64,000 nt of DNA from positions 62,001 to 126,000 of the forward strand of contig NZ_CP123923.1 of NCBI RefSeq assembly GCF_030450125.1. The letters run 5' to 3'. This DNA is from Streptomyces sp. WP-1. GTDB lineage: Bacteria > Actinomycetota > Actinomycetes > Streptomycetales > Streptomycetaceae. Positions 43,372 through 51,080 of the stretch are shown here, piece by piece. Numbering within the stretch: position 1 is the first letter of the stretch; each line of letters opens with the position of its first letter. The translations under genes were made by a program, and so were the position numbers. Under the pieces are notes generated by a model, which saw only the letters and a program-made list of their open reading frames with translations, was not told where the DNA came from and did no database searches.

Positions 43372-44421
43372 TCAGACCGCTTCCAGTTCGATGAGTGAGT
43401 AGAGCGACCGGGTGGGACGGATGTCCGTACGCTTCCAGCCGGTGGCGCCGAAGAGGGCGTCGAACTCGCCCAGGTCGCGTTCCTGTCCGCTGGAGACGGC
43501 CAACATGTTCATGTCCAGCACGGCGGCCGGGTCGGGTCCGCCGGTCTCCCCGACCAGGGCCTCGATCACCAGCATGCGGGCGCCCGGCCGTGCCGCCTCG
43601 CGGCAGTTGGCGAGGATGGTCCGGCACTGCTCGTCCGCCCAGTCGTGCAGGACCCACTTCAGCAGGTAGTAGTCGGCTTCCGGCACGCCTTCGAAGAAGT
43701 CCCCGGCAACCGGCGTGAAGCGGTCGGACACACCGGCCCTGGCCGCCGCCTGCTCGGCGCCGCCCACCACGTGCGGCAGGTCGAACACCTGACCCTCAAG
43801 ACGCGGGTGCGCCCGCATCAGCGCGATGACCAGGGCGCCGTCCGCGCCACCGAGGTCCACGACCCGCTCGGCACCGGCCAGGTCCAGCAGCGCGACCGTG
43901 TCCTCCACGACCAGACCGGTCATGTTGGACATGGCCTTGGAGAACAGCGCGGCCTCGGCGGGATTCTTGCCGAAGTAGTCGAACAGGCTCTCACCGAGGG
44001 CGAGTTCGCTGCCGTTGCCACCCACCCTGACGGCCTCGGGGAAGACCCCCCAGCTCTGCCAGTGGCCGGGGGCGCCCTGGGCGAGAGCCGCCTCGCGGAG
44101 CGAACCCGGCACGCCCTCGCGCAGCACCTCGCCGAGCGGCGTGAGCGTGAAGCGGCCCTCTCCCTCATGGGCCAGCAGCCCGAGCGAGGCACAGGCACGC
44201 ATCAGACGGTAGGTGGTCGCGGGGTCACTCCTCTCCCGCCGCGCGACGTCGTCCGCCGTACGGTCCCCGGCCGCGAGGTGGTCCGCGATCCGCAGATGCG
44301 CGGCGGCCCGCACCGTCTGCGCGACCCAGTGCCCCGTGAGCATCTGAAAGACGGTGTCGATATGGCGGACCGCCTGCTCCTCGGCGGGAGAGGGCTGGGC
44401 GAGGTTTCCTGTGAGCGGCAT
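43372..44421 (-). CDS. SAM-dependent O-methyltransferase (acetylserotonin-OMT type)
   Basis: A protein of 349 residues; ATG 44421 follows GAAGGAA. The N-terminal winged-helix dimerisation domain (about 20-105) has LTGHWVAQTVRAAAHLRIADHL and ATTYRLMRACASLGLL. The catalytic domain has the SAM loop VVDLGGADG (about 190), FDLPHVV, the catalytic His region LLKWVLHDW and a late VIEAL strand. This is the methyltransf_2 family that methylates hydroxyl groups of aromatic polyketides and phenolics. No biosynthetic core gene is adjacent, so the substrate is unknown. Its upstream region carries two GGTTCACCG elements, also found upstream of the SARP and MDR genes. Confidence 0.9.
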   Translation of the reverse strand: MPLTGNLAQPSPAEEQAVRHIDTVFQMLTGHWVAQTVRAAAHLRIADHLAAGDRTADDVARRERSDPATTYRLMRACASLGLLAHEGEGRFTLTPLGEVLREGVPGSLREAALAQGAPGHWQSWGVFPEAVRVGGNGSELALGESLFDYFGKNPAEAALFSKAMSNMTGLVVEDTVALLDLAGAERVVDLGGADGALVIALMRAHPRLEGQVFDLPHVVGGAEQAAARAGVSDRFTPVAGDFFEGVPEADYYLLKWVLHDWADEQCRTILANCREAARPGARMLVIEALVGETGGPDPAAVLDMNMLAVSSGQERDLGEFDALFGATGWKRTDIRPTRSLYSLIELEAV

Positions 44422-44484
44422 GTCGATTCCTTCGTATGAGGGGAAAAACTCGGTCGTGGATGGTTACGGACGGCGCATGCCGGT

Positions 44485-44547
44485 GGTTCACCGTGCTCGA
44501 CGCCGTTTCACGCCTGGCTACGGCGGCTGCCGCACCCCGGTTCACCG
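44485..44547. promoter_or_regulatory. Two GGTTCACCG elements upstream of the methyltransferase gene
   Basis: GGTTCACCG occurs at 44485-44493 and 44539-44547, with a related GTTTCACGCC at 44505-44514. A GATGGTTACGG lies 15 bases before the first copy. The same pair GATGGTTACGG-(15 bases)-GGTTCAC is present on the opposite strand upstream of the MDR gene at 46442. Confidence 0.45.
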
Positions 44548-44591
44548 CGGCCCGGTACGCCGGGGCCCGCGCACCGCGGGTGGACCGGCCT

Positions 44592-45314
44592 TCACGCGGG
44601 CCCGTGCGGCTGTGCGGGCGGTCCGCTCCACGCGCGGGCGGCGAGGCGGGCATGGGCGGGAAGCCACTGTTCGTGGTAGACGCGGGTCATGCCGGCGGGG
44701 AACGCGGAGAGGATGACCTGCCGTCGGGACGGCGGCAGCGTCTCGCACAGCCAGGGCAGGACGAAGGCGAGGGTGTCCCCGGCTGCCTGAACGGCCAGGA
44801 CCGAGGCCTCGACCCGCAGCCGGTCGGCAGGCGTGAGGGACCGTGCCGCCAGGGGGAGGAACTCGCGCTCCTCCCAGAAGGCGGTCGCCGTCGCCTCCTC
44901 GTGGAAACGGATGAAGGGCAGCTGCGCCGAGCTGGACGGCCGGCCGGTGTCGAGGACGTGGGTCAGGAACATGCCGGCGTCGGCGCGCGACGCGGCCAGC
45001 AGGGCGTGCCGTGTGGCCAGCGCGGAGAGCGCGGATTCGGCCTCGGGGTCCGTCGCGGCCGGCAGCGCCCGGAAGGTCGCCTCCAAGGCCTGGTGGTGTG
45101 CGGTCATGACCGTGGTGAGGGTGTTCCACCAGTCCAGCAGGGCCTGCGCGCGGTCGTACGGGACCCGCGTGGCGGAGGCGAGCAGCCACCGGTACCGGGC
45201 CAGGTCGCGCAGGTACCGCTGGTTCATCAGCGGGGTGAGGACCACGCCGGCGTCCTCGACGTCCGGCGTGGTCCAGGAGGATGCCGCGTCGGGGCGATCC
45301 ACGGGGTTGGCCAT
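44592..45314 (-). CDS. Hemerythrin-like helical protein
   Basis: A protein of 240 residues; ATG 45314 follows AAGGAG. It is all-helical with a MTAHHQALEATF motif, a second HALLAASRADAGMFLTHVL helix and FIRFHEEATATAFWEEREFLP, a histidine/glutamate pattern like hemerythrin-type di-iron bundles (HxxxE and HHE). The family call is tentative: the metal ligands are read by eye and spacing was not checked. The role could be oxygen or iron sensing, or simply unknown. It lies between the methyltransferase and the MDR gene, same strand, but with 170- and 78-base gaps. Confidence 0.5.
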   Translation of the reverse strand: MANPVDRPDAASSWTTPDVEDAGVVLTPLMNQRYLRDLARYRWLLASATRVPYDRAQALLDWWNTLTTVMTAHHQALEATFRALPAATDPEAESALSALATRHALLAASRADAGMFLTHVLDTGRPSSSAQLPFIRFHEEATATAFWEEREFLPLAARSLTPADRLRVEASVLAVQAAGDTLAFVLPWLCETLPPSRRQVILSAFPAGMTRVYHEQWLPAHARLAARAWSGPPAQPHGPA

Positions 45315-45392
45315 CTGGGCTCCTTGTTCGGTGAGCCCAGTGCACCTGTCGCCGCTGTCCCGGCCCTTTCCGCGCGCTGTCCCGGTGGTGGC

Positions 45393-46442
45393 TCAGAACC
45401 CGGTGAGCGTGGTCTTGCCGACCGTCTTCCCGGACTCCTGGAGCTGGTGCGCCCGGCGCAGGTTCGCGGCATTGACCGGACCGAGGTCCCGGGTGGCGGT
45501 CGTGGTGAGGTGGCCCGCGTCGACCAGGCGGGCCACCTGGGCCAGGATGTGGTGCTGTGCGGCCTGGTCGGGTGTGCCGAACATCGAGCGGGTGAACATG
45601 AACTCCCAGTGGAACGAGATGCTCTTCGGCTTGAGGAGACCGACGGGCAGGCTCTCGAAGTCGTCGACGGCCACGATGTGCCCGAACGGCCTGAGCGCCT
45701 CGGCGTAGGCCTCCAGGTTGCGGTCGGTGCCGGCGGTGCTGAAGACGTGCTCCAGGCCGTCGGGCGCCACCTCCGACAGCTGGGGCAGCAGCGGCTGGTG
45801 GTGGTCGACCACGTGCCGGGCGCCCATCCTGCGGGCGAAGTCGGCCGTCTCGGGGCGGGAGGCGGTGCCGATGACCGTGAGACTGGTGAGCGCCCGCGCC
45901 AGTTGCGTCACCATGGCGCCCACGCCGCCCGCCGCCGCGGTGACGAGCAGGCTGCCCGTCCGCTCCATGGGGCGCTCCCGCAGGTTCAGCCGCTCGAAGA
46001 GGCCCTCCCAGGCGGTGAGCGAGGTCAGCGGCAGCGCCGCCGCCTCGGTGAAGCTGAGGGTGGCCGGCTTGTGGGCGACGAGACGCTCGTCGACGGCGTG
46101 GTATGCGCAGTTCGCGCCGGGCCGGTCGAGAGCGCCCGCGTAGTAGACCTCGTCGCCGGGGGAGAACAGCTCGACCTCGTCGCCCACGGCCGCGACGGTG
46201 CCGGCCGCGTCCCAGCCCAACACCTTCGCCTCACCGCCCGGGTCGGTGCTCTGCCGCACCTTGTGATCCACCGGGTTGAGGGCGATCGCCTCGACCTTCA
46301 CCAGCAGATCGCGCGGCCCGGGTTCCGGCACGTCCAGTACGACGTCGAGCAGGCTCTCCGGATCATCGGCCTGCAAAGGAGTGCGGTACGCCACCGCGGG
46401 CATCGTCTTCGGAATCCGCGTAGGTGACTTGGTCCGGCTCAT
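45393..46442 (-). CDS. Zinc-independent MDR alcohol dehydrogenase / quinone oxidoreductase
   Basis: A protein of 349 residues; ATG 46442 follows AAGGA. The N-terminal GroES-like domain has IALNPVDHKVRQ, LGWDAAGTVAAVGDEV and FSPGDEVYYAG. The Rossmann part has TSLTAWEGLFERL, LLVTAAAGGVGAMVTQLA and VIGTASRPE, giving NADPH binding. The zinc-structural cysteines are absent, as in ZADH/YhdH-type quinone or enone reductases. It probably reduces quinones or alpha,beta-unsaturated carbonyls. Its upstream region has an inverted repeat and the GGTTCACCG element shared with the SARP and methyltransferase genes. Confidence 0.88.
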   Translation of the reverse strand: MSRTKSPTRIPKTMPAVAYRTPLQADDPESLLDVVLDVPEPGPRDLLVKVEAIALNPVDHKVRQSTDPGGEAKVLGWDAAGTVAAVGDEVELFSPGDEVYYAGALDRPGANCAYHAVDERLVAHKPATLSFTEAAALPLTSLTAWEGLFERLNLRERPMERTGSLLVTAAAGGVGAMVTQLARALTSLTVIGTASRPETADFARRMGARHVVDHHQPLLPQLSEVAPDGLEHVFSTAGTDRNLEAYAEALRPFGHIVAVDDFESLPVGLLKPKSISFHWEFMFTRSMFGTPDQAAQHHILAQVARLVDAGHLTTTATRDLGPVNAANLRRAHQLQESGKTVGKTTLTGF

Positions 46443-46580
46443 GAAAAAGGTCCTTATCGCTTGTACGGTCCTCGGCCGCGTCGCGCGGCCGAACGAACAG
46501 ACACCGGCAACACCTTCCCGGTGCCCGTGCGGGGCGAACGCACCGCGCTCGCGCCCGGTTCTCGGCTCCTTTCCGTCCAT

Positions 46581-46607
46581 GGCGTGAACCCGGCCGTGTT
46601 TCACGCC
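46581..46607. promoter_or_regulatory. Inverted repeat GGCGTGAA/TTCACGCC upstream of the MDR gene
   Basis: Perfect 8-base arms lie at 46581-46588 and 46600-46607, about 140-165 bases before the MDR start. GATGGTTACGG follows on the minus strand. A second element, GGTTCACCGGAC, is at 46726-46737. The arms share the TTCAC core with the methyltransferase and SARP upstream regions. Confidence 0.45.
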
Positions 46608-46728
46608 GTAACCATCTGTCGGCGAAGGACGTCCGCGTGTCCGCGGACGCGGACCACAGCGCGGCGGCACCGGATCCGGATGCCGCCCGCGGACGCGTCC
46701 GGTACTACGGAGACACCGGGGCCCCGGT

Positions 46729-46830
46729 TCACCGGACAGGTGTCACGGCCCGGTCCAGGCTGTCGGCCAAGGCGTCCTCGAATGCCGCAGCGTCGGTCAC
46801 CGGCCTCGGTACTGGTAGGGGCTCGTATTC
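46729..46830 (-). pseudogene. C-terminal gene fragment at the mobile-island boundary
   Basis: A minus frame ending at a TGA at 46729 encodes VPRPVTDAAAFEDALADSLD followed by RAVTPVR, with normal Streptomyces codon use, directly beyond the end of the recombinase-like gene at 46829. It reads as the last 30 or so residues of a gene whose rest is missing, consistent with an insertion or deletion at about 46.82 kb. No family is assignable from this length. Confidence 0.4.
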
Positions 46831-48370
46831 AACTGTCGCCAGTTTCTCGTGGGACCCAGCCTGCTGGTGACTTTGCGTGATCTCCGGTGGCGTATCGGCT
46901 CCAGGTCCCGCCGGTCTCCTTGAGGAGGCGGGTGGTGGTCTTGTCGTGGTAGCCGAGAGCGTCTGCGACGACGGGGGCGGGCATTTCCAGGAGTTGTTGC
47001 CGGATGGCGGCGCCGCGGGCTGCTGCCACTGGGACACCGATCTCGTTGAGGAGTGCGGACAGGTGGTCGGGGCGGAAGGGCTGGCCCGCACCGCGGCCGG
47101 GGAACAGCCAGGGGGACGCCTGGTTGGTGGCGGTGTTCATGTGGTCGCGGTCGGCGATGTAGTCCCGCAGCAGGGAGGCGGCCGGCTCGGGGACGGGTGA
47201 GGCCGGTTCCCCGAGCCGGAGCAGGACTGCGTCTCCGTCGTGGATCACGTCGTCGACGGTGAGCCGGACGATCCGGGTGAGGGGCTGGGCATAGAGAAGC
47301 ACGATGACGCCGGCGACGCGGAGGTTCGTCGGCGTGTCCGGATCGGTCAACAGTCGACCGAGGGCGTCCAGGCGTTCGTCTTCGCTCAGCGCGGCTCGCC
47401 GGGTGGTCTTCATCGCGGGTAGCGAGAGCGAGCGTCGGCAGTGGCGGCTCTGCATGGCCCAGTTGAGGAAGGCCCGAAGGCAGTTGCGGCCGTGCTCGCT
47501 GTTCTCGGCCCACCAGGCGTCGACGTCGGTCTGGCCACAGGTGGCGAGGGTGGTGTTCCGATCGCCGAGCCACTGGAGGAAGGCGGTCGCGTGCTTGATC
47601 TGCTCGGCGGCGAAGCGGCGGATGCTGGGTGTGATGTGGCCGCGGTCGGCTCGTGCCCGCAGTCGAGGAAGGACGCGCCAGGTCGCGAAGAGCCTGATCG
47701 TCTTCGCGTGCTCGGGGTTGGCGATATCGGCCAGATGACCGGGCAGCCAGCGCTGGAACGAGCAGATGTACTTGTCGACGGCGGGTAGGACCCCACTCGC
47801 CATCAGCAGTTCTTCCAGGTGAGCGCCCGACCGCCAGGGCTGGAGTTCGTGGAAGGCGTCGTGGGTCAGCGGGATCTGGCCGAGGCCGAGCTGCCGGAGC
47901 CGCTCGGAGGCGTTTCCCGGTTGGTCGCGGCGCATGGCCAGCCAGGCCAGCCCGCTGCTGGGCTTATCCATCGCCACCAGCAGGTCGAACAGCGGTGTCA
48001 GTTCCGGGCGGACGCGGCCAGTGCCGTCGTCCAGCAGAGCGGTGAGCCGGTCGGCGAGCGTGCAGCGTTCGCAGAGCCGCCCGCCCAGGAGCTTGCCTTC
48101 GAAGCCGCAGCGTGAACAGTCGAAGGTCTGGGAGAAACCTGCGCAGGTCGTGCAGATCGCGGCGCCGTCGCCGGGACGGAGACCGGGAAGCGCCCGGTCC
48201 TGGCCGCATCCGGGGCAGGTGCCCCGTGTCCGAACCGCGCGGTCCGAACAGGTCCGGCAGACGTAGCCGTCCGGCCAGGTGCCGGCCTTGTGCTTGCGGC
48301 GTCCGCAGCGGCAGCACTCCGCCAGGAACCAGCGTTCGTACTGCTCGTCGGTGGCATAGGTCCGACTCAT
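46829..48370 (-). CDS. Zinc-ribbon protein with a degenerate tyrosine-recombinase domain
   Basis: A protein of 513 residues, overlapping the HTH gene (ATGA). The first 110 residues have at least five CxxC knuckles (CCRCG, CRTC, CPGC, CTTC, CSRC, CERC), a zinc-ribbon array for DNA binding. The rest follows the layout of a phage-type integrase: a core-binding helical part (about 200-310, RNCLRAFLNWA) and a catalytic-like part with LYAQPLTRIVRLTVDDV, SPWLFPGRGAGQPF, RGAAIRQQL and a late TWSRYATGDH. The box-II HxxR appears as RGAAIRQ without the His and the late GH motif is ALGYH, so catalysis is doubtful. It probably assists the intact integrase encoded two genes upstream. Confidence 0.7.
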   Translation of the reverse strand: MSRTYATDEQYERWFLAECCRCGRRKHKAGTWPDGYVCRTCSDRAVRTRGTCPGCGQDRALPGLRPGDGAAICTTCAGFSQTFDCSRCGFEGKLLGGRLCERCTLADRLTALLDDGTGRVRPELTPLFDLLVAMDKPSSGLAWLAMRRDQPGNASERLRQLGLGQIPLTHDAFHELQPWRSGAHLEELLMASGVLPAVDKYICSFQRWLPGHLADIANPEHAKTIRLFATWRVLPRLRARADRGHITPSIRRFAAEQIKHATAFLQWLGDRNTTLATCGQTDVDAWWAENSEHGRNCLRAFLNWAMQSRHCRRSLSLPAMKTTRRAALSEDERLDALGRLLTDPDTPTNLRVAGVIVLLYAQPLTRIVRLTVDDVIHDGDAVLLRLGEPASPVPEPAASLLRDYIADRDHMNTATNQASPWLFPGRGAGQPFRPDHLSALLNEIGVPVAAARGAAIRQQLLEMPAPVVADALGYHDKTTTRLLKETGGTWSRYATGDHAKSPAGWVPRETGDS

Positions 48371-48702
48371 GCGTCGGGCAGGATGCGGGCCGCGCGGGGC
48401 CGCAGCTTGGCGACGTTCGCGGACAGGGCCGGAAGGTCGCCGGTGGCGGTCTTGCGGACCCCGGCGTTCTCGGCGGTGGTGGCCACCAGGTCGGCCGGGG
48501 TGCAGGTGAGGATGTCGCAGAGTGCGGCCATGACCTGCAACGACAGCCGTTCCGGGGTCCCGGAGACCAGACGGTGGACCTGCGAGGCGGACAGGTCGAT
48601 CCCGCGTTCACGCAGCAGCGGGACCAGCTCGGTGGCCGTGAAGATCTGATGTTGGGCCATCACCTCGCGCAGCCGCCAGGTGTAGCCGACCTTGCGCTTC
48701 AT
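48367..48702 (-). CDS. Small XRE-type helix-turn-helix protein of the integrase module
   Basis: A protein of 111 residues; ATG 48702 has GGGAGG upstream and overlaps the integrase stop. It is a Cro/CI-like domain: YTWRLREVMAQHQIF, LLRERGIDLSASQVHRLVSG and LQVMAALCDILTCTPADLV. It is the middle gene of three overlapping genes and probably represses the module or serves as a recombination directionality factor. The palindromes at the head of the operon (49841-49883) are candidate binding sites. Confidence 0.82.
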   Translation of the reverse strand: MKRKVGYTWRLREVMAQHQIFTATELVPLLRERGIDLSASQVHRLVSGTPERLSLQVMAALCDILTCTPADLVATTAENAGVRKTATGDLPALSANVAKLRPRAARILPDA

Positions 48703-49850
48703 GCGTTCCTCCCGCTTCGGGTCTGAAGGGCCGCAGCGATGGTGTCGTCCAGGTGCCGGCGCAGGGTCCGGGTGCGGAAGTCCGACGAGACACAGGTGTA
48801 GATGGAGGTGGTGCTGGCGTGCTCGTGACCGACCTGTTCCTGGACGAAGCGGGGGTCCCACCCGTCCTCGATCAGGTGGGTGACGTAGGACCTCCGCAGC
48901 GAGTGGAAGTCCAGTCCGTCGTCCAGGCCCAGGGCCTCGCGGTATGCCTTGAAACGGGAGTTGATCCGCTGGCAGCCGATCCGCAGGCCCCGTTCGGACG
49001 GCCACGCTGCCGGGTTGCCGTCGGTCCCGAAGTGAGGGCGGACCTCGGTGAACCACTCGTCCAGGACGTCCGGGGTCCAGTCGAACACGGTCAGCACTCC
49101 GCGGCGCTTGGGCGGCGAGCCCTTCTTCGCCTTGCCGAACCTCACCTGGCAGCGGCCGAACTCGCCGAACTCGGCCCCGTGGGGGTTCCGGCCGAAGTCG
49201 GCGGCATCGAGCATCCGCGTTTCGTTGCGCCGTGTCCCGTAGGCGTAGGCGGTCTTGAACACGGTGGCGTCGCGGAACGCGGGCAGCCAGCCCTTGCGGC
49301 CCAGCGAGCGGATGCGGGCGACCTCGTCGTCGCAGTGGGCGAAGAAGGCGTGCAGCTCAGCCTTGGTGAACGCCCGCTTCTTCGGGTCGGACTCATTGTC
49401 CTGGACGTGCACCGCGGTGTTCCACTCGTGCACCACCTGAACCGGGTGGGTGCCGAAGCGCTCCTCGCAGGTCGCGGTCCACTCATAGAGGGGGTCGGTC
49501 ACGAAGTGGCAGAAGGACCGGACGGCCTCCGAGTACGAACGGATCGTCGAACGCTTCAGATCGCGCAGCGAGCGCAGATCCCCGAGCCACTCGTCGACCA
49601 TCGCCGGCGTCCAGTTCCACGGGTAGGTGTTCACGTACGCGGTGAACGCCTTCACCGCGTTCTCCCGGCCCTCCACGGTCGTGCGGGCCAGATTCCGCGC
49701 CAGCTGCTGATTGGCGAACCCCGTCAGCATCGCCGTGAAGACCTGTTCCTCCGGCCGCAGCAGCGCGACCCCGTCCACCAGATGCAGCCTTGCCGCACCC
49801 GGTATCGACCCGTTGAACCCCACCGATTCACCACTCTCCGCGACTCGCAT
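48699..49850 (-). CDS. Tyrosine-type site-specific recombinase (integrase)
   Basis: A protein of 383 residues. It has an N-terminal SAM-like core-binding domain (about 35-125, ARTTVEGRENAVKAFTAYV) and a catalytic domain with all canonical residues: Arg in AYGTRRNET (about 207), HSLRR (His316, Arg319), GHEH (His342) and nucleophile Tyr351 in TTSIYTCV. It should integrate and excise DNA at a specific att site. It is the first gene of a three-gene overlapping operon with an HTH and a zinc-ribbon partner. The ATG at 49850 lies inside a palindrome cluster, so its own translation and transcription may be controlled by binding there. Confidence 0.92.
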   Translation of the reverse strand: MRVAESGESVGFNGSIPGAARLHLVDGVALLRPEEQVFTAMLTGFANQQLARNLARTTVEGRENAVKAFTAYVNTYPWNWTPAMVDEWLGDLRSLRDLKRSTIRSYSEAVRSFCHFVTDPLYEWTATCEERFGTHPVQVVHEWNTAVHVQDNESDPKKRAFTKAELHAFFAHCDDEVARIRSLGRKGWLPAFRDATVFKTAYAYGTRRNETRMLDAADFGRNPHGAEFGEFGRCQVRFGKAKKGSPPKRRGVLTVFDWTPDVLDEWFTEVRPHFGTDGNPAAWPSERGLRIGCQRINSRFKAYREALGLDDGLDFHSLRRSYVTHLIEDGWDPRFVQEQVGHEHASTTSIYTCVSSDFRTRTLRRHLDDTIAAALQTRSGRNA

Positions 49851-49883
49851 CTGATGCGAGGAAATCGCATCCTATGCGAGTCG
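49841..49883. promoter_or_regulatory. Nested palindromes over the integrase start
   Basis: Outer 10-base arms CGACTCGCAT (49841-49850) and ATGCGAGTCG (49874-49883) enclose CTCGCATC-T-GATGCGAG (49844-49860) and TCGCAT-CCT-ATGCGA (49865-49879). The integrase start codon is within the first arm. This is a strong candidate operator for the HTH protein, or an integrase binding/att site. Confidence 0.65.
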
Positions 49884-50024
49884 CCAGAAAACCCGCAGGT
49901 CAGCCCCCTGGATGGGTGGCGGCAAGGCTGTGTCTGCCGCTACTGTCACCGGTAGCTCAAGCGCCCAACGCCACGAATCCGCAGCGCGGTTGGCGCCCCC
50001 CTTCAGGGCGATTCGCACGCTGTC

Positions 50025-50050
50025 GCCAATTCGCATCTGATGCAATTGGC
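50025..50050. promoter_or_regulatory. Second GCATCTGATGC palindrome
   Basis: GCCAATT (50025-50031) and AATTGGC (50044-50050) flank the core GCATCTGATGC (50033-50043), the same core as at 49848-49858. It lies 140 bases upstream of the integrase operon. The repeated core suggests one protein binds both. Confidence 0.6.
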
Positions 50051-50115
50051 GGCGGTTGGAACATCGGTACAGCGGTTGTCGGTGAGAACGATCTTGGTCA
50101 GGGTGTGAGGGTGGC

Positions 50116-50602
50116 CTACCCGGTTCTGGTACTCACGGCGGGCCTTGGGCCGAGCCGGAACACCGTGTCCACCGTCGACCGGCTGGCAGCGGGCGAGGAG
50201 CTGGGGGCACCGTTGCTGGTCGTCTCGGTGCCGCGAAGCCGGCCCATGGGCTCGCCGATGCGATTGCGCTGGGCCCGGATCTCGTGGTGTGCCTGGGTGA
50301 GGCCGTGCTCGACCTTGAGGGCACGCTCGTGCCAGGCCGCCTCGACACGGTCGTGCTCGTCGGTGACGCGGCGGGTGCGCTATTCGGGCGGTGGCGACCA
50401 CGTCCTGGATCAGGAGGCGGGCCTGTGGGTTCTCGTGGAGGAAGGTGCTGGAGACGCCGGCGCGACGGGCGATGGCTGTGACGGTGAGTTGTCCGGTCTC
50501 GCGGCGCAGCCGGGCGATGGCGGCCTGGACGTCGGCGAGCCCGCGCTCGGTCTGCCGGTGCCGTGCGGCGAGGGCGGCCGCGGGCGGGATGATGGACGTC
50601 AT
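50116..50602 (-). pseudogene. DUF6262-like transposon accessory gene, frameshifted
   Basis: From ATG 50602 the first part reads AARHRQTERGLADVQAAIARL and LTVTAIARRAGVSSTFLHEN, the DUF6262 pattern with its HTH. Near 50380 the coding composition moves to another frame and continues as RTRRVTDEHDRVEAAWHERA, LKVEHGLTQAHHEIRAQRNR and IGEPMGRLRG to a stop at 50116-50118. One indel therefore splits the gene. In intact Tn554-like elements such a gene follows the large recombinase gene, as the remnant does here (three bases away). Confidence 0.7.
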
Positions 50603-50605
50603 CGT

Positions 50606-51007
50606 TCAGCCGGCCCGGGGGCTGAGGTCGTCGAGGTCGGTCTCGAACCCGTCCTGCTGGTAGGCGAGTTCACCGGCCCGGAAGGCGGCGGACCAGACGC
50701 GGCCGCAGAAGTGCTGCGGGCGGCGCAGGTCGAGGCCGAGGGCCTCTTCGAGCAGGCCGACGGCGGTCAAAGCGCCCTCCAGCCCGTCGATCGCGCGGGC
50801 GGTGGGGTCGGAGTACTTGTGCGGGTAGCCCCGGTGGCGGGGGTCGGGGGCGCCTTCGGCAAGCGTGCGCCAGTGCTCGCGTTTGCGGTGCCAGTGGACG
50901 AGACCGGCGCCCGTCATGGCGAACTTGTCGCAGTTGTGGCAGTCGAAGTTCCAGGGGCAGGTGCCGCCGTCCACGACGGGCTGGAAGTCGCAGAAGCCTC
51001 CTTCCGC
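50606..51007 (-). pseudogene. C-terminal remnant of a Tn554 TnpB-like recombinase
   Basis: The minus frame encodes about 130 residues: GFCDFQPVVDGGTCPWNFDC, HNCDKFAMTGAGLVHWHRKR, RAIDGLEGALTAVGLLEEAL. This is the zinc-binding, helical tail found at the C-terminus of large Tn554 TnpB-like tyrosine recombinases of actinobacteria (CPWxFDCxxCDxFxMTGAxL). The catalytic part is absent: upstream of 51007 the frame is lost and the LuxR gene begins at 51081. It is a deletion remnant. Confidence 0.7.
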
Positions 51008-51080
51008 CGGCGTCGAGCGGTGCGGAGTCGCCGCCCGCGCCGCGTGCCAGGGAGGCAGCGCCCTCGTCTCAGGGCCGCGG

